This document shows positions 1-9,645 of a stretch of DNA of 64,000 nt, in pieces (position 1 is the first letter of the stretch; each line of letters starts with the position of its first letter). The stretch spans positions 1,364,001-1,428,000 of the forward strand of contig OZ245874.1 in assembly GCA_965229335.1 (NCBI GenBank). Direction: 5' to 3'. Both the position numbers and the translations under genes were made by a program. Origin of the DNA: JAFKFH01 sp017307375 (GTDB taxonomy: Bacteria > Pseudomonadota > Alphaproteobacteria > Ferrovibrionales > Ferrovibrionaceae). Under the pieces are notes generated by a model. The model had not been told where the DNA came from and did no database searches. It was given only the letters and a program-made list of their open reading frames with translations.

Positions 1-183
1 ACGATCTGCGAGACCGCGATCCACGCCGAGTTCCGCGGCGAGGGCCGCCCGCATCTCGACGACCGTGCCATCGTCGCAACCTTCGTGGCGCGGGTCCGCG
101 CCGAAGCCGCGCGTACCGCGCGGCGCTGGACGTCGCCCGACCATCAGCGGCTGATCGCGCTGGCGGCCCGGGCCGGATACTGA
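1..183 (+). CDS. C-terminal end of an unidentified protein (partial)
   Basis: Only the last 60 codons are in the window. The frame is open from base 1 and ends at TGA 181-183, 23 bases before the next gene. The visible part is Arg/Ala-rich and probably helical, with no motif I recognise. Its coding status is inferred from the uninterrupted frame and the close spacing to the downstream gene. Function unknown. Confidence 0.45.
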   Translation, partial: TICETAIHAEFRGEGRPHLDDRAIVATFVARVRAEAARTARRWTSPDHQRLIALAARAGY

Positions 184-206
184 GCTACCGACCAGGGGGA
201 TACCTG

Positions 207-1697
207 ATGACCGTCGATTTTCCGCGCCCGAACCGGCGCAGCATTCTCGCTGCCCTCGGCAGTGTTCCACTGGCCGCGGGGGCGTGGCACCTTGGCCGCG
301 TCGAGGCGGCAACCACCTGCGTACTGTCGCCATCGATGACCGAAGGACCCTACTGGGTCGACGAGAAACTGAACCGGTCCGACCTGACCACCGGCACGAC
401 GCGGCCCTCGGTGACGCAGGGGACACCGCTGACCCTCAGCATCAACGTCCTCAGCTACGGGTCGTCGTCCTGCACCCCGGCAGCCGGCGTCCAGATCGAC
501 CTGTGGCATTGCGACGCGATCGGCGCTTATTCCGACGTGTCGGCCAACAGCACCGTCGGCCAGACCTTCCTGCGCGGCTACCAGACCACCGACGCCAACG
601 GACAGGTGACCTTCACGACGATCTATCCCGGCTGGTACTCGGGCCGCACCGTCCATATCCATCTGCGCGCCCGCGTCTATGATGCTGCGGGCAACACCAC
701 CTACAACTTCACCAGCCAGCTGTTCTTCGACGACACCGTGACCGACGCGTTGTTCGCCTCGGCTCCCTATAACAGCCGCGGCACGCGCGACACCCTCAAT
801 GCCCGCGATTCGATCTACAACAACCAGACCAGCGCACTGCTGTCCCTGACGCGCACTGCATCGGGCTATGCCGGCGCGATCTCGATCGGCCTGTCCGGTC
901 TGCCGGCCGCCACGACGACGGCGATCACCCCTGCCTCCGGCTTCTGGTACACCGCCACCGCCGGCGGCCGCGGCGTCGGGTTCGAACTCAATGCCGCCGG
1001 CACCCGCGCCTATGTCGGCTGGTACACATACGATTCCCAGGGGCAGGACATCTGGTACGCCGGCAACGCGACCTACGCCGGAACGACCTGCAGCGGCACG
1101 CTGTCGCAATATGCCGGTGGCACCGCGCTGGCCAGTCTCGGCGGCAGTGCCGCGACCGCCGCCTCGCTCGGCACGGTCGCCAGTTTCAGCCTTGCCTTCA
1201 CGTCGTCGTCGGCCGCCACCGCCAGCATCACCACGGCTGCGGGCACGACCGCGAGCTACGCGCTGACGCGCTACCCGCTTGACGGCAGCTCGATCTCGTC
1301 GCCGCCTTCCTGGGTGCCGCAGACCGGGTGGTGGTACAGCGCGGCCTATCCCGGAACCGGCATCTTCCTCGAAAGCCAGGGTCAGGTCACGATAGGCGGC
1401 GAAACCTATACCCGGCTGTTCATGGTGGTGCTCAGCTATGCCACCGATGGCCGCGCGGCCTGGTATGCGACGGGCGGTCTCTATGGCCGCGTCACCAGCG
1501 CCGGTGGCACGCTGCCCGTGTTCGCCGGTACGCTGAACGAATATGCCAACGGCCCCACCCTGACCGGCAATGGCACCGGCACGCGCGTCGCCGGCGAGCG
1601 CGGCTCGATCTCGGCCGTGTTCTCGTCGACCTCGGCCGGCAGCGTGACCCTGCCGAGCGGCGCGGTCATGGCGATCCAGCGGTTCTCCGCGTTCTGA
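207..1697 (+). CDS. Exported intradiol-dioxygenase-like protein with C-terminal Trp/Tyr-rich repeat domain
   Basis: The N-terminus has a twin-arginine-like signal (NRRSILAALG, residues 9-18), so export is likely. Residues about 38-210 match the intradiol ring-cleavage dioxygenase fold: TEGPYW at 45-50, and apparently all four Fe(III) ligands, Tyr108, Tyr144 (PGWY), His150 and His152 (HIH). Known family members (protocatechuate and catechol dioxygenases) open catechol rings; the exported bacterial ones have poorly defined substrates. Residues about 243-496 hold two related beta-rich units, each with a Gly-Phe/Trp-Trp-Tyr opening and a WYA(T)G closing motif. The same domain occurs in the next gene and at the C-terminus of the protein encoded at 3778-7707. 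The start ATG follows an AGGGGG stretch. The fold is fairly sure; activity and substrate are not. Confidence 0.8.
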   Translation: MTVDFPRPNRRSILAALGSVPLAAGAWHLGRVEAATTCVLSPSMTEGPYWVDEKLNRSDLTTGTTRPSVTQGTPLTLSINVLSYGSSSCTPAAGVQIDLWHCDAIGAYSDVSANSTVGQTFLRGYQTTDANGQVTFTTIYPGWYSGRTVHIHLRARVYDAAGNTTYNFTSQLFFDDTVTDALFASAPYNSRGTRDTLNARDSIYNNQTSALLSLTRTASGYAGAISIGLSGLPAATTTAITPASGFWYTATAGGRGVGFELNAAGTRAYVGWYTYDSQGQDIWYAGNATYAGTTCSGTLSQYAGGTALASLGGSAATAASLGTVASFSLAFTSSSAATASITTAAGTTASYALTRYPLDGSSISSPPSWVPQTGWWYSAAYPGTGIFLESQGQVTIGGETYTRLFMVVLSYATDGRAAWYATGGLYGRVTSAGGTLPVFAGTLNEYANGPTLTGNGTGTRVAGERGSISAVFSSTSAGSVTLPSGAVMAIQRFSAF

Positions 1698-1702
1698 CCG
1701 GG

Positions 1703-2545
1703 ATGGGGCTGACACGGCGTCGCCTGCTGGCTGCGCTGGCGGGGGCGGTCCTCGTGCCGATGCCCACCCGTGCGGCGGTGCTGCCCTCGTCGGGCTTCTG
1801 GTATACGACCGGCATGGGCGGGCGTGGCGTCGGGCTCGAGATGGATGCCACCGGCAGCCGGGCCTTCCTCGGCTGGTACACCTATGACGCCGACGGCCAC
1901 GATGTCTGGTATGTCGGTACATGCGCCTATGACGGCACCACCTGCAGCGGCACCCTGGTCCAGTATGCCGGCGGAACCCCGTTCGGCAGTCCGGGCGGGG
2001 CTGCCGCCGCAAGCCCGATCGGCAAGGTGGCGGACGTCTCGCTGCGCTTTGCCGGCGACAGTCTGGCGGTTGCGGCGATCACCCTCGCCGACGGCACGAC
2101 CGCGCGTTACGACCTTGCGCGCAGCCCGCTCGACGGGGCGGCGGTCACCGCGCCGCCCGACTGGGCGCCGCAGACCGGCTGGTGGTACAGCCCGGACTAT
2201 CCCGGCACCGGCTTCTTCCTGGAAAGCCAGGGCGAGGTCCTGGTGGCCGGCGAGGTCCATACCCGGTTCTTCCTGGTCGGCATGACGTACGGCGATGCCG
2301 GCCAGGCGATCTGGTATGCGACCGGCGGGCTCTACAACCGCGTCGCCACCGCCGGCGGCCTGCTGCCGACGCTTGCCGGCATCTTGCGCGAATATGCCGG
2401 CGGCGCGACGCTCGCCGGCACCGGGGGCAGCCTGCGCATCCTCGGCGAACGCGGTTCGATCCGCGCGCAGTTCACCTCGACCACCGCCGGCGTGCTCGAT
2501 CTGCCCGGCGGCCAGCATCTGGCCATCAGGCGCTTCAGCTTCTGA
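1703..2545 (+). CDS. Exported protein consisting of the Trp/Tyr-rich repeat domain alone
   Basis: A 280-aa protein starting 5 bases after the stop of the dioxygenase-like gene, so the two are probably cotranscribed. The N-terminus has a twin-arginine/Sec-like signal (TRRRLLAALAG, then AAV at the likely cleavage site near residue 25). The mature part is colinear with the C-terminal half of the preceding protein. It has a SGFWYTTGMGGRGVG opening repeat, WYTYDADGHDVWY, then a second unit with TGWWYSPDYPGTGFFLESQG and AIWYATGGLY. It looks like a duplication of that domain with the enzymatic part removed. Similar GWW(Y/W)-type repeats are widespread in secreted proteins of proteobacteria, with no established role. 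Binding or structural function is only a guess. Confidence 0.8.
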   Translation: MGLTRRRLLAALAGAVLVPMPTRAAVLPSSGFWYTTGMGGRGVGLEMDATGSRAFLGWYTYDADGHDVWYVGTCAYDGTTCSGTLVQYAGGTPFGSPGGAAAASPIGKVADVSLRFAGDSLAVAAITLADGTTARYDLARSPLDGAAVTAPPDWAPQTGWWYSPDYPGTGFFLESQGEVLVAGEVHTRFFLVGMTYGDAGQAIWYATGGLYNRVATAGGLLPTLAGILREYAGGATLAGTGGSLRILGERGSIRAQFTSTTAGVLDLPGGQHLAIRRFSF

Positions 2546-2560
2546 ACGGCGGCCCGGGTA

Positions 2561-3649
2561 TCATGCCCCGGCGGCCAGGGTCTTGGCCCATCGCCAGATC
2601 TGCTCGACGGCTTCGGCCCCGGACGTGCCGCCGCCCCCCGGCGCCGGTACCGATGGGGCGGCATTCAACTCCAACTCCCTCGCTTCGCGCGGGGTCATGC
2701 CGAAATGAGCGCGGAACAGGTGGCTGAAATGACTGGGCGAGGTGAAGCCGAAATCGAGCGCGATGTCGTAGATGCGGCGATGGGCGTGGCGCGGCGATCC
2801 GATCGCCTTGAAGCAGGCGACCAGCCGGCGCCGGCGGATATACTCCTGGATGCCACCCTGCTCGCCGAACAGCCGGTAGAGCGTGGCGCGCGAGCAGCGC
2901 AGATACCGGCAGATCGAGGCGACCCCCAGCGCCGGATCGGCGAGATGCGCCTCGATATAGCGGCAGGCACTGTCCAGCGTGGCGTTCTGCGCCGGCCGCG
3001 AGGCAACGTCGTTGCCGGCGGTCAGGGCGTCGAGCAGGCCGACGGTCGCCTTGATCAGCGCCGGCGCCTCGTCCTGGGTCGCTCGCGGGAGGTTTTCGCC
3101 CAGCGACAGCAGATAGTCTGACAGCACGCGCGCCGCCGCCGAACCCGGGGCCAGCAACACCCCGCGGGCGTCGATCAGATGCGGCAGGGTGTGGCGCACG
3201 AGGTCGCGCGGCAAGACCAGGGTCAATGCCCGGCCCTCGGTCGATTGCGACTTGGCTTCATAGGCCAGGTTGATCGCGCAGACGTTTCCCGGCGACTGCA
3301 CGTACTCATCCCTCCCGTTCACGGCCAGGTTGCGGCCTTCGGCGAAGAGTTGCAGCAGCAGGTGGTCGGAATCGTCGTAGCGGCGCATCCAGTGCCGGTC
3401 GCGATCGTAGGTCTGGGCGGAGAAGCGCGAGTCGGCAAGGAGAATGCCGCCCAGCGAATACTGGCGGATCTCCGGCAACCGTGTCGGCGTATCGGTCTCG
3501 ACCTGCCGGGCATCGAAATAGGGGGCGATGCTCTGTCGCCACAACAGGCGCAAATCCGGGTCGGGCACCATCCCGGGCAGCAATGCCGCCTGCATGATCG
3601 GCGCTGCCCGCGCCGCGTTTTCGGCCGTCCCCGGCTCGTTGTCGTCCAT
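2561..3649 (-). CDS. AraC-family transcriptional regulator
   Basis: About 362 aa. The last 100 residues form an AraC/XylS double helix-turn-helix: ALGVASICRYLRCSRATLYRLF for the first helix pair and IYDIALDFGFTSPSHFSHLFRAHFGMTPREAR for the second, with the conserved G-F-x-S-x-S-x-F-x-R-x-F-x-x-x-x-G-x-P signature. The N-terminal 250 residues resemble the AraC-binding-like (cupin-type) sensing domain. The ATG at 3649 follows a GG-rich stretch; another in-frame ATG lies at 3664. It is convergent with the gene ending at 2545, 15 bases away. It may control the neighbouring exported proteins, but nothing in the sequence proves it. Confidence 0.88.
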   Translation of the reverse strand: MDDNEPGTAENAARAAPIMQAALLPGMVPDPDLRLLWRQSIAPYFDARQVETDTPTRLPEIRQYSLGGILLADSRFSAQTYDRDRHWMRRYDDSDHLLLQLFAEGRNLAVNGRDEYVQSPGNVCAINLAYEAKSQSTEGRALTLVLPRDLVRHTLPHLIDARGVLLAPGSAAARVLSDYLLSLGENLPRATQDEAPALIKATVGLLDALTAGNDVASRPAQNATLDSACRYIEAHLADPALGVASICRYLRCSRATLYRLFGEQGGIQEYIRRRRLVACFKAIGSPRHAHRRIYDIALDFGFTSPSHFSHLFRAHFGMTPREARELELNAAPSVPAPGGGGTSGAEAVEQIWRWAKTLAAGA

Positions 3650-3777
3650 GGCCCCCCCGGCCATCGCGGGCAGGCTGCCCGCAATCTCCCGCGAGGGATC
3701 TTACAAGTCGGGAATAAGGCCGGCAATAGGCGGCGGTCGGATGCGCGATCATGGATTTCTCCGCTGGCATCGGCTGC

Positions 3778-6700
3778 TCAGAAGCGGAACCGCGCGAGGG
3801 TCCGGGTGGTCCCGTCCGGCAAGCGCAGCGTTGCATTGTCGCTGGCGGTGAAGGTCAGGCGGAAGGTTCCGACCGACGTCGCGGAAGGGACGGCACCGCC
3901 GGCGGTCTGCCCGACCGCGGCGCCGCCGGCATAGCGGTAGAGCGTGCCTTCGAGGCTCAGATCGCTGGCCAGCGTGCCCTCGGCGGCAAACCACACCGGC
4001 ACACCCCGGACGTCGTAGCTGAGCAGCGACAGGTGGCTCGTGTGGCTGACCGCGCCGTTGCTGCCGGTCCGGGTGCCGAATTGCAGGAAGACGCCATTGG
4101 CAGATGTTGCGTTGGCCGGTTCGTACCACCACCCGCCTTGGGGCAATCCGGGCATGGCCGTGACCGCGCCGCCCAGGACCGAGTAGGGACGCAAGGTCTG
4201 CGTCGCGGCACCGTTGATCGTGGCGGTGGCCTGGCTGCCGGCGGCGGTGAAAAGGGTGGCCAACGAGCCCGACGGTGTGGAGGTCGTCCGCACCGCGGGA
4301 GTGCCGCCGCTGACCTGACTGAGCGTGCCGTTGCAGGCGAGATCGGCAAAGCCGCACAGGCCCGCGACCCAGGTGGCGGTACCGCCATCGGGCTGATAGG
4401 CCAGGTTTGCCACATAGGCGCTGTTGGCCCAGCGCTCGATGGCCCAGGCCTGGTTGCCGCCCGTCGTCACCGCCCAGTGCGCGGTGCTGCCGGGCAGGAC
4501 CAGCGGGTTGCCGGCGAGATGGATCTGGCCGGCCAACGGATTGCCGTTGACCAGGTCGCGGGCCTGGGAGCCGAAGGCGATCGACGCGCCATCGCCGGAT
4601 AGCGCGGGGTCGTAGGAATTTCCGCCGCCCGGCTGGCCTGCCGATGTCTGCGAAACCAGCGCGGTCTGGCCGCGGAACACGTCGCGTACCCAGATCTGGG
4701 TAAGGCCGTTTGCGCCTGCCGCGCGCCAGGCGACGAAGCGGCCGTCCGCCGATATCGTCGGCTGGTCGCTGTCGGTGTCGCCCGACGTCAACGCGGTGAC
4801 CAGACTGGTCGCGAGGTCGATGCGCATGACCTGGCGGAAGCGGGCCTGGGAGGTGAAGACGAGGCTGGCGGCACGGGCATCGAGCTTGGGCGCGGCCCCC
4901 GCGCCGATGACCCGGATCGCTCCGGTTGCGAGGTCCTTCAGATAGACTTGGGCGCCCGCGGCACCGGGGACGAGATTGGTCGCCGTCGATTCGAAGGCGG
5001 CGAAGCGGCCGTCCCAGGACAGCGACACGTTGCGGCTGTCGCCGTTGCCGGCGACGCCGGCCGCGGTCGACGAGACCAGGACGATACTGCCGTCGGCGGT
5101 GTTCTTGCGCCAGATCTGGACCTTGCCGTCCGGATTGGTCCCGAGATTGGTCGCGGCGCTTTCGAAAGCGACGAGGATGCCGTCCTGGGCGACCGCGGGT
5201 GCATCGGCGGCGGCATTGGCCGGCAGGTTTGTCGCCGAGGTCGACACCATCGTCGGGGCCGGCGTGACCGCTTCGTTCAACGCCACGCGGGGATAGGCCA
5301 GCCCCGTGCGATAGATCTGCTTCAGCGCGCTGGCGGGTGACAGCACGATGCCCCCGCCCGAGGCCGCGAAGACGGCGACGCTGCCGTTGGGCGTGACCGC
5401 CGGGGCGGTCGCCGGACCGGGCGAGGCATTGGCGACGCCGCCGCCGGGCACGGCCGTCTGGGAAATCAGGTCGCGATTGCCGGAAAGCCCGTGATAGCGC
5501 CCGATCTTGGTGGCGTTCGACTGGGCGCTGAACAGGTTGTTGGCGGCGGTCTCGAACAGGATCTGGCCGCCGTCCCAGGAAATGGCGGGCTTGCCCGAGG
5601 CGCCGTCGCCGCTGCGTCCGGCCGTGCTGTAGGACAGGGCCGAGACGGCTACCGTGCCGCGTGGTGCATAGAAGTCGAGGTTGACGACATAGGCGTTGCC
5701 GTTGACCGTCAGCGCCACCGGCACGGTCTGGACCAGGACGGTCAGGGGATAGACCAGGTTGGGCGGGGTCGCGCGGCCGGCGCGGCCGTCGCTGGCCGCC
5801 GCCGGCTGAACCGGCAGGTCTGAGGGCACCGGCACGTTGTAGGAGAAGGACGCCGTCGCCGGCTCGAAGGTGAGCCAGTCGGGCAGGGCGGCGCCGGAGG
5901 TCTGCTGGACCGAATAGGTTGCGTTGGGGCCGGGATTGCCCAGCGCCGACGCCAGCGAGACCGAACCCTGGCCGGAACCCGACGTGCTGATCGGCAACTG
6001 GACGGTCGGCGGCGGCGGTGCCGCCGGCGGCGGTGTCGACGAGGAGGAGGACAAGGCGAACGTCGCCGTGCAGGCACGCGCTGCCGACAGCGTCACCGAC
6101 GCGGTGGCCGCGGCGCCCGAGCAGTTGCCGGACCAGCCGGAGAAGGTCGAGCCGGCAGCGGCGGCGGCCGTCAGCGTCACCACCGTGCCGCCGTCATAGT
6201 TGGCCGAACAGGTGGCACCGCAGGACAGGCTGCCCGAATCGGCCGTGACGGTACCCGTGCCGGCCCCGGCCTTGGTCACGGTCAGGGCATGGCGCAATCC
6301 ATAGCGGAACAGCGCGGTGTCGTAGGTGCCGCTTGCGGTCAGGGCCGGGTTGGTCAGGGTGCCGGTGAACTGGCTGGCTACATAGATATTGTCGTTGGCG
6401 TCGATCGCGAGGGCGGTGCCGAAGCCGCCGCTGCCGGTCGTCGACCTGACGGCGGTCACCCAGGGGAAAGCCCCGTCGGCGCTGGCCAGCCGGGTTACCA
6501 GCATCGCGGTGCCATTGCCCCGGGTCAGTGGCGGGGTGGTCAGGTCTTGGGTGAAGTATCCGGCGACAACCGGGTCGCCCGACGCCGTCACTGCCAGTCC
6601 CTTGATCGAACTGCCGCTGGTCGAGTCGATTGCCTTGGCCCAGGAAAAATTCGAGGTGGTATTGCCGGTCCGCTGCGCCTTGATGACGAAACCGGTGAAG

Positions 6701-7707
6701 CTGCCGGACATCCTGGTCAGGGCGGGGACGGTCATGTCGTCGTTGGAGAACTCGCCGGCAAAGAAGACGTTGCCGCTGCCGTCGACGGCGATCAGCGCGT
6801 TGTTGAACGAGGCGCCGGTCCCGCCGACCCCCTGTGCCCAGTCATTGGTGCCGGCCGAGGTGTAGCGCAGCATCAGCCCGCCCAGCTTGGTCAGGGCCAC
6901 GGGCGTGACCACGTCGTCGTTGAACACGGTGGCACCGACGTAGACATTGCCGGAACTGTCGAGGGCCAGCGATCTGGCATTGATGCTGGCCGAGCCGGCG
7001 GCGCCGTTGATTGGCCGGCTCCACTGCAGGGTGCCCGACGAATTCAGCTTGGCGACGTAGCCGTCGCCGGCCCCGACCAGTGTCTGGGTGACTGTTTCCG
7101 CCAGGTTGCCGCTGCTGAAACCGCCGGCGATATGAAGGTTGTCCGACGTGTCGGTCGCCAGGCTCCAGACGTTGACGATCGCCCCTGTGCCGGTGATCCG
7201 GTCGCTGCGGATCACGTTGCCGCCCGAATCGTACTTGATCACGAAGCCGGGCCTGCTGCCGCTCAGTGTGATGGCCGGAGCGGTGAGGCTGGCAGTCTGG
7301 AAATAGCCACCGACATAGACGTTGCCGCCGCTGTCGACGGTGACCGATTGCGCGAGGGCGGTGGCGCCGCTGCCGCCGATGGTCTTGGCCCATTGGACGG
7401 TGCCGGCGGAATTCAGCTTGGCGACGAAGCCGTCCCTGACCCCGAGCCGGGACAGGGTCTGGCTGCCCATCACCAGCGTCGTCGCGCTGTAATAGCTGCC
7501 GACCACATAGACATTGCCGGAACGGTCGACCGCGACGTTTTCGACCAGCGTGTTCATCGATGTTGCGCCATAGCGCTGGCTCCACAACACGTCCGGATCG
7601 ACGGCATGGGCCGGTCGGGCGACGATGGTGCAGAGGGTGAGCAGCAGGGCCGCGAGCAGCGGCAGGCGGAACACGGGCGTGAAGCGCCCGTTGCGCGGCA
7701 GAGACAT
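3778..7707 (-). CDS. Large exported multi-propeller protein (SBBP, TolB-like repeats, Trp/Tyr-rich domain)
   Basis: 1309 aa with a Sec signal (LPLLAALLLTLCTIVARPAHA, cut near residue 36) and a good ribosome site (GGAAGG) before ATG 7707. Domain order by eye: about 37-480, SBBP-type beta-propeller repeats (GNVYVVGSY, GNVYVGGYF and similar about every 50-60 residues); about 480-560, a bacterial cysteine-containing repeat (GTGTVTADSG, SLSCGATCSANYDGG, FSGWSGNCSG); a Pro/Ser linker; an Ig-like stretch; about 690-1090, TolB/PD40-like propeller blades (SWDGGQILFE, AQDGILVAFES, SWDGRFAAFES, SADGRFVAW); then about 1100-1309, the same Trp/Tyr repeat domain as in the genes at 207 and 1703. No catalytic motif is seen. 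It is likely a surface or periplasmic binding/adhesive protein. Confidence 0.82.
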   Translation of the reverse strand: MSLPRNGRFTPVFRLPLLAALLLTLCTIVARPAHAVDPDVLWSQRYGATSMNTLVENVAVDRSGNVYVVGSYYSATTLVMGSQTLSRLGVRDGFVAKLNSAGTVQWAKTIGGSGATALAQSVTVDSGGNVYVGGYFQTASLTAPAITLSGSRPGFVIKYDSGGNVIRSDRITGTGAIVNVWSLATDTSDNLHIAGGFSSGNLAETVTQTLVGAGDGYVAKLNSSGTLQWSRPINGAAGSASINARSLALDSSGNVYVGATVFNDDVVTPVALTKLGGLMLRYTSAGTNDWAQGVGGTGASFNNALIAVDGSGNVFFAGEFSNDDMTVPALTRMSGSFTGFVIKAQRTGNTTSNFSWAKAIDSTSGSSIKGLAVTASGDPVVAGYFTQDLTTPPLTRGNGTAMLVTRLASADGAFPWVTAVRSTTGSGGFGTALAIDANDNIYVASQFTGTLTNPALTASGTYDTALFRYGLRHALTVTKAGAGTGTVTADSGSLSCGATCSANYDGGTVVTLTAAAAAGSTFSGWSGNCSGAAATASVTLSAARACTATFALSSSSSTPPPAAPPPPTVQLPISTSGSGQGSVSLASALGNPGPNATYSVQQTSGAALPDWLTFEPATASFSYNVPVPSDLPVQPAAASDGRAGRATPPNLVYPLTVLVQTVPVALTVNGNAYVVNLDFYAPRGTVAVSALSYSTAGRSGDGASGKPAISWDGGQILFETAANNLFSAQSNATKIGRYHGLSGNRDLISQTAVPGGGVANASPGPATAPAVTPNGSVAVFAASGGGIVLSPASALKQIYRTGLAYPRVALNEAVTPAPTMVSTSATNLPANAAADAPAVAQDGILVAFESAATNLGTNPDGKVQIWRKNTADGSIVLVSSTAAGVAGNGDSRNVSLSWDGRFAAFESTATNLVPGAAGAQVYLKDLATGAIRVIGAGAAPKLDARAASLVFTSQARFRQVMRIDLATSLVTALTSGDTDSDQPTISADGRFVAWRAAGANGLTQIWVRDVFRGQTALVSQTSAGQPGGGNSYDPALSGDGASIAFGSQARDLVNGNPLAGQIHLAGNPLVLPGSTAHWAVTTGGNQAWAIERWANSAYVANLAYQPDGGTATWVAGLCGFADLACNGTLSQVSGGTPAVRTTSTPSGSLATLFTAAGSQATATINGAATQTLRPYSVLGGAVTAMPGLPQGGWWYEPANATSANGVFLQFGTRTGSNGAVSHTSHLSLLSYDVRGVPVWFAAEGTLASDLSLEGTLYRYAGGAAVGQTAGGAVPSATSVGTFRLTFTASDNATLRLPDGTTRTLARFRF

Positions 7708-7899
7708 GGCGATACCTTCCGAATTCTTCAGAGCGGATTTCCGCGCGTGCCCATGGCGGACCCGTGCGCCGGCTGGTTCGGACGGCAGCGCCGTCGCTCC
7801 AGCCTGTTTCCCAATCTAGAAGAATCGCTTGCAGCCTGATTGGCTGGCCGTCTCAAAATTCTATCGCAGATGTCTCACCGCGCCGGCCATTCCCCGTGC

Positions 7900-9645
7900 T
7901 CAGTCGACGGCGATCAGGCTGCGCTCCAGCGATTCGCGCTCGAGCTTGACGTGGTCGATCTTGTAATAGCGCGGCAGCGGCTGGTCCGGCTCGATCCGGG
8001 CCAGCACCACGCCGCGGCGGATGGCGGCCCGCGCCGCCGCGGCGCGGGCCAGGTCGAGGGCCGGACCGAGCCTCGTCCCGTCATGGATCAGCATGCGCCC
8101 GACCCCGAGGCCGATGCCGTAGCGCACCTTCTGCTTGTCGGCCAGGCGGCAGGCCTGGCGCAGCGCCGCCAAGGCGGGATCGAGGCCGGTGGCCCAGTAA
8201 TGGATCATGCCTTCCTCGTCCGGCTCGCGGCTCAGCCGCGAGAAATCGCGGCCGCGCCGGCTGGCTTCCTCGTCCAGGATCGAGACGATCGACAGGCTGT
8301 CGTCCTGCCCGGGCTGGACCAGCAGCACGCAGCCCTCCGGCAGTTCGGTGACTGACGACGCGGCGTCGAGGAAGCGGGCGGCGGCGATGTCGGCGGCCAC
8401 GGCCGGCCGGTCGTATTCCGGCGCGCCGACGGCGCGGCCGGCCAGGCGATGGCCCAGCGCGATCACCTCGTCGTAGGGCGGCAGCGTCGGAGCCGACTGC
8501 CAGCACCAGGCCGCGACGTCGTCGCCGGCGGCGGGCGCTAGCTCGGCCACCGCCAGCGCCAGTTCGGGCCAGTCGCCCGGGCGGGCGCGGCCGCCATCGA
8601 CCAGGGCACGGCCGCCGCCGACCGCGACCAGCGACAGAAACCGGGCCAGGACCGGATCGTCGGGCCGGCCCAGCGGCCCGATATCCTGGCGGACGGCGGC
8701 GACGATCTCGACCAGCGTGCTCCTGCCCCGCGCAAAGGCGGCGAACGGCCGTTCGTCGGCCGGTGGCGGGGCAATCGTCGGCTCGGTCCGCTCCGGCATC
8801 GGCATCGGCGCCGGCATTGGCCGCGCCATGCCGGGCGCGGCGCCGTCGCTTCGCCCGCCGATGACGGGCCCGGAGACTCGCCGGGCAGGTTGGGCCAGCG
8901 GCGCCATCGTCCGGCGGGTCAACCGGCGATAGACCGCGGCGCCCGCCGCGACGCCGGCCAGGAACGCGGCATAGATCGCCATGCCGTCGTCGAGGTCGCC
9001 GGCGCGCAGGATCGCGCCGAACAGGGCGCCGGCAATCTGGATCACGGCCAGCGCCACGCAGAGCGCGATGGTCAGCGCGACCCACCAGCGCCCGGCCGCG
9101 GCTGGCAGCAGGCCGTCCGCCGGCGGCACCGTCGCCTCCGTCTCCTCGAACGGCATGCGCGGAAGAATCTCGCTGGTATCGGGCAGATGCTCGTGGCTCA
9201 GGCTGCGATCGAGGATGATGCCGTCGCGCCGCCGCAGTTCCAGGAAGATGCGCAGCGCGGTGGCGGGCGGCCGCGCCTTGATCCGGTCGAGATAGGCGCG
9301 GAAGGCCGGATCGGCGGATTCGTAGGCGGCCACGTCGCGCCAGCGCCCGCCGATCAGCTGGAAGACGACGTAGACATGCCGGAAATCGGCCGGCGCGCCG
9401 GCCCGCTGCGCCTCGGCCCGGCGCAGCGCGTCCGAGCGATGCAGGATGACCTCGGTCCACAATTCGCGCCGCGGGTCGAACACCGAACGAACCAGCTTCA
9501 GCCGGGCGCGCGGATCGTGGGCGGCCAGCCGGCGGATCTCGGCCTCGGCAGTGTTGCGGGCATCCTCGTCGAAGCGTTCGACCAGGCGCCATTCGCCGCG
9601 CTCCTCGCGCAGGATCTCGTAGGAGGTTTCGATCCGCTGGCTCAT
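7900..9645 (-). CDS. Two-helix membrane protein with a degenerate nucleotide-cyclase-like C-terminus
   Basis: 581 aa. The ATG at 9645 overlaps the stop of the upstream methyltransferase gene (ATGA), so they are translationally coupled. Residues 1-170 are a soluble, Arg-rich region of unknown fold. Two membrane helices follow, about 187-211 and 221-240, then a Pro/Met-rich linker and a soluble C-terminus. The last 150 residues read like a class III nucleotide cyclase remnant: a hydrophobic strand (GCVLLVQPG), then KVRYGIGLGVGRMLIHDG and GPALDLARAAAARA, which resemble the R-I-G-I-H-x-G and G-x-x-V-N-x-A-A-R-L segments. The metal-binding aspartates are not evident. Cyclase ancestry is my inference and activity is unlikely. 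The family was not recognised. Confidence 0.7.
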   Translation of the reverse strand: MSQRIETSYEILREERGEWRLVERFDEDARNTAEAEIRRLAAHDPRARLKLVRSVFDPRRELWTEVILHRSDALRRAEAQRAGAPADFRHVYVVFQLIGGRWRDVAAYESADPAFRAYLDRIKARPPATALRIFLELRRRDGIILDRSLSHEHLPDTSEILPRMPFEETEATVPPADGLLPAAAGRWWVALTIALCVALAVIQIAGALFGAILRAGDLDDGMAIYAAFLAGVAAGAAVYRRLTRRTMAPLAQPARRVSGPVIGGRSDGAAPGMARPMPAPMPMPERTEPTIAPPPADERPFAAFARGRSTLVEIVAAVRQDIGPLGRPDDPVLARFLSLVAVGGGRALVDGGRARPGDWPELALAVAELAPAAGDDVAAWCWQSAPTLPPYDEVIALGHRLAGRAVGAPEYDRPAVAADIAAARFLDAASSVTELPEGCVLLVQPGQDDSLSIVSILDEEASRRGRDFSRLSREPDEEGMIHYWATGLDPALAALRQACRLADKQKVRYGIGLGVGRMLIHDGTRLGPALDLARAAAARAAIRRGVVLARIEPDQPLPRYYKIDHVKLERESLERSLIAVD

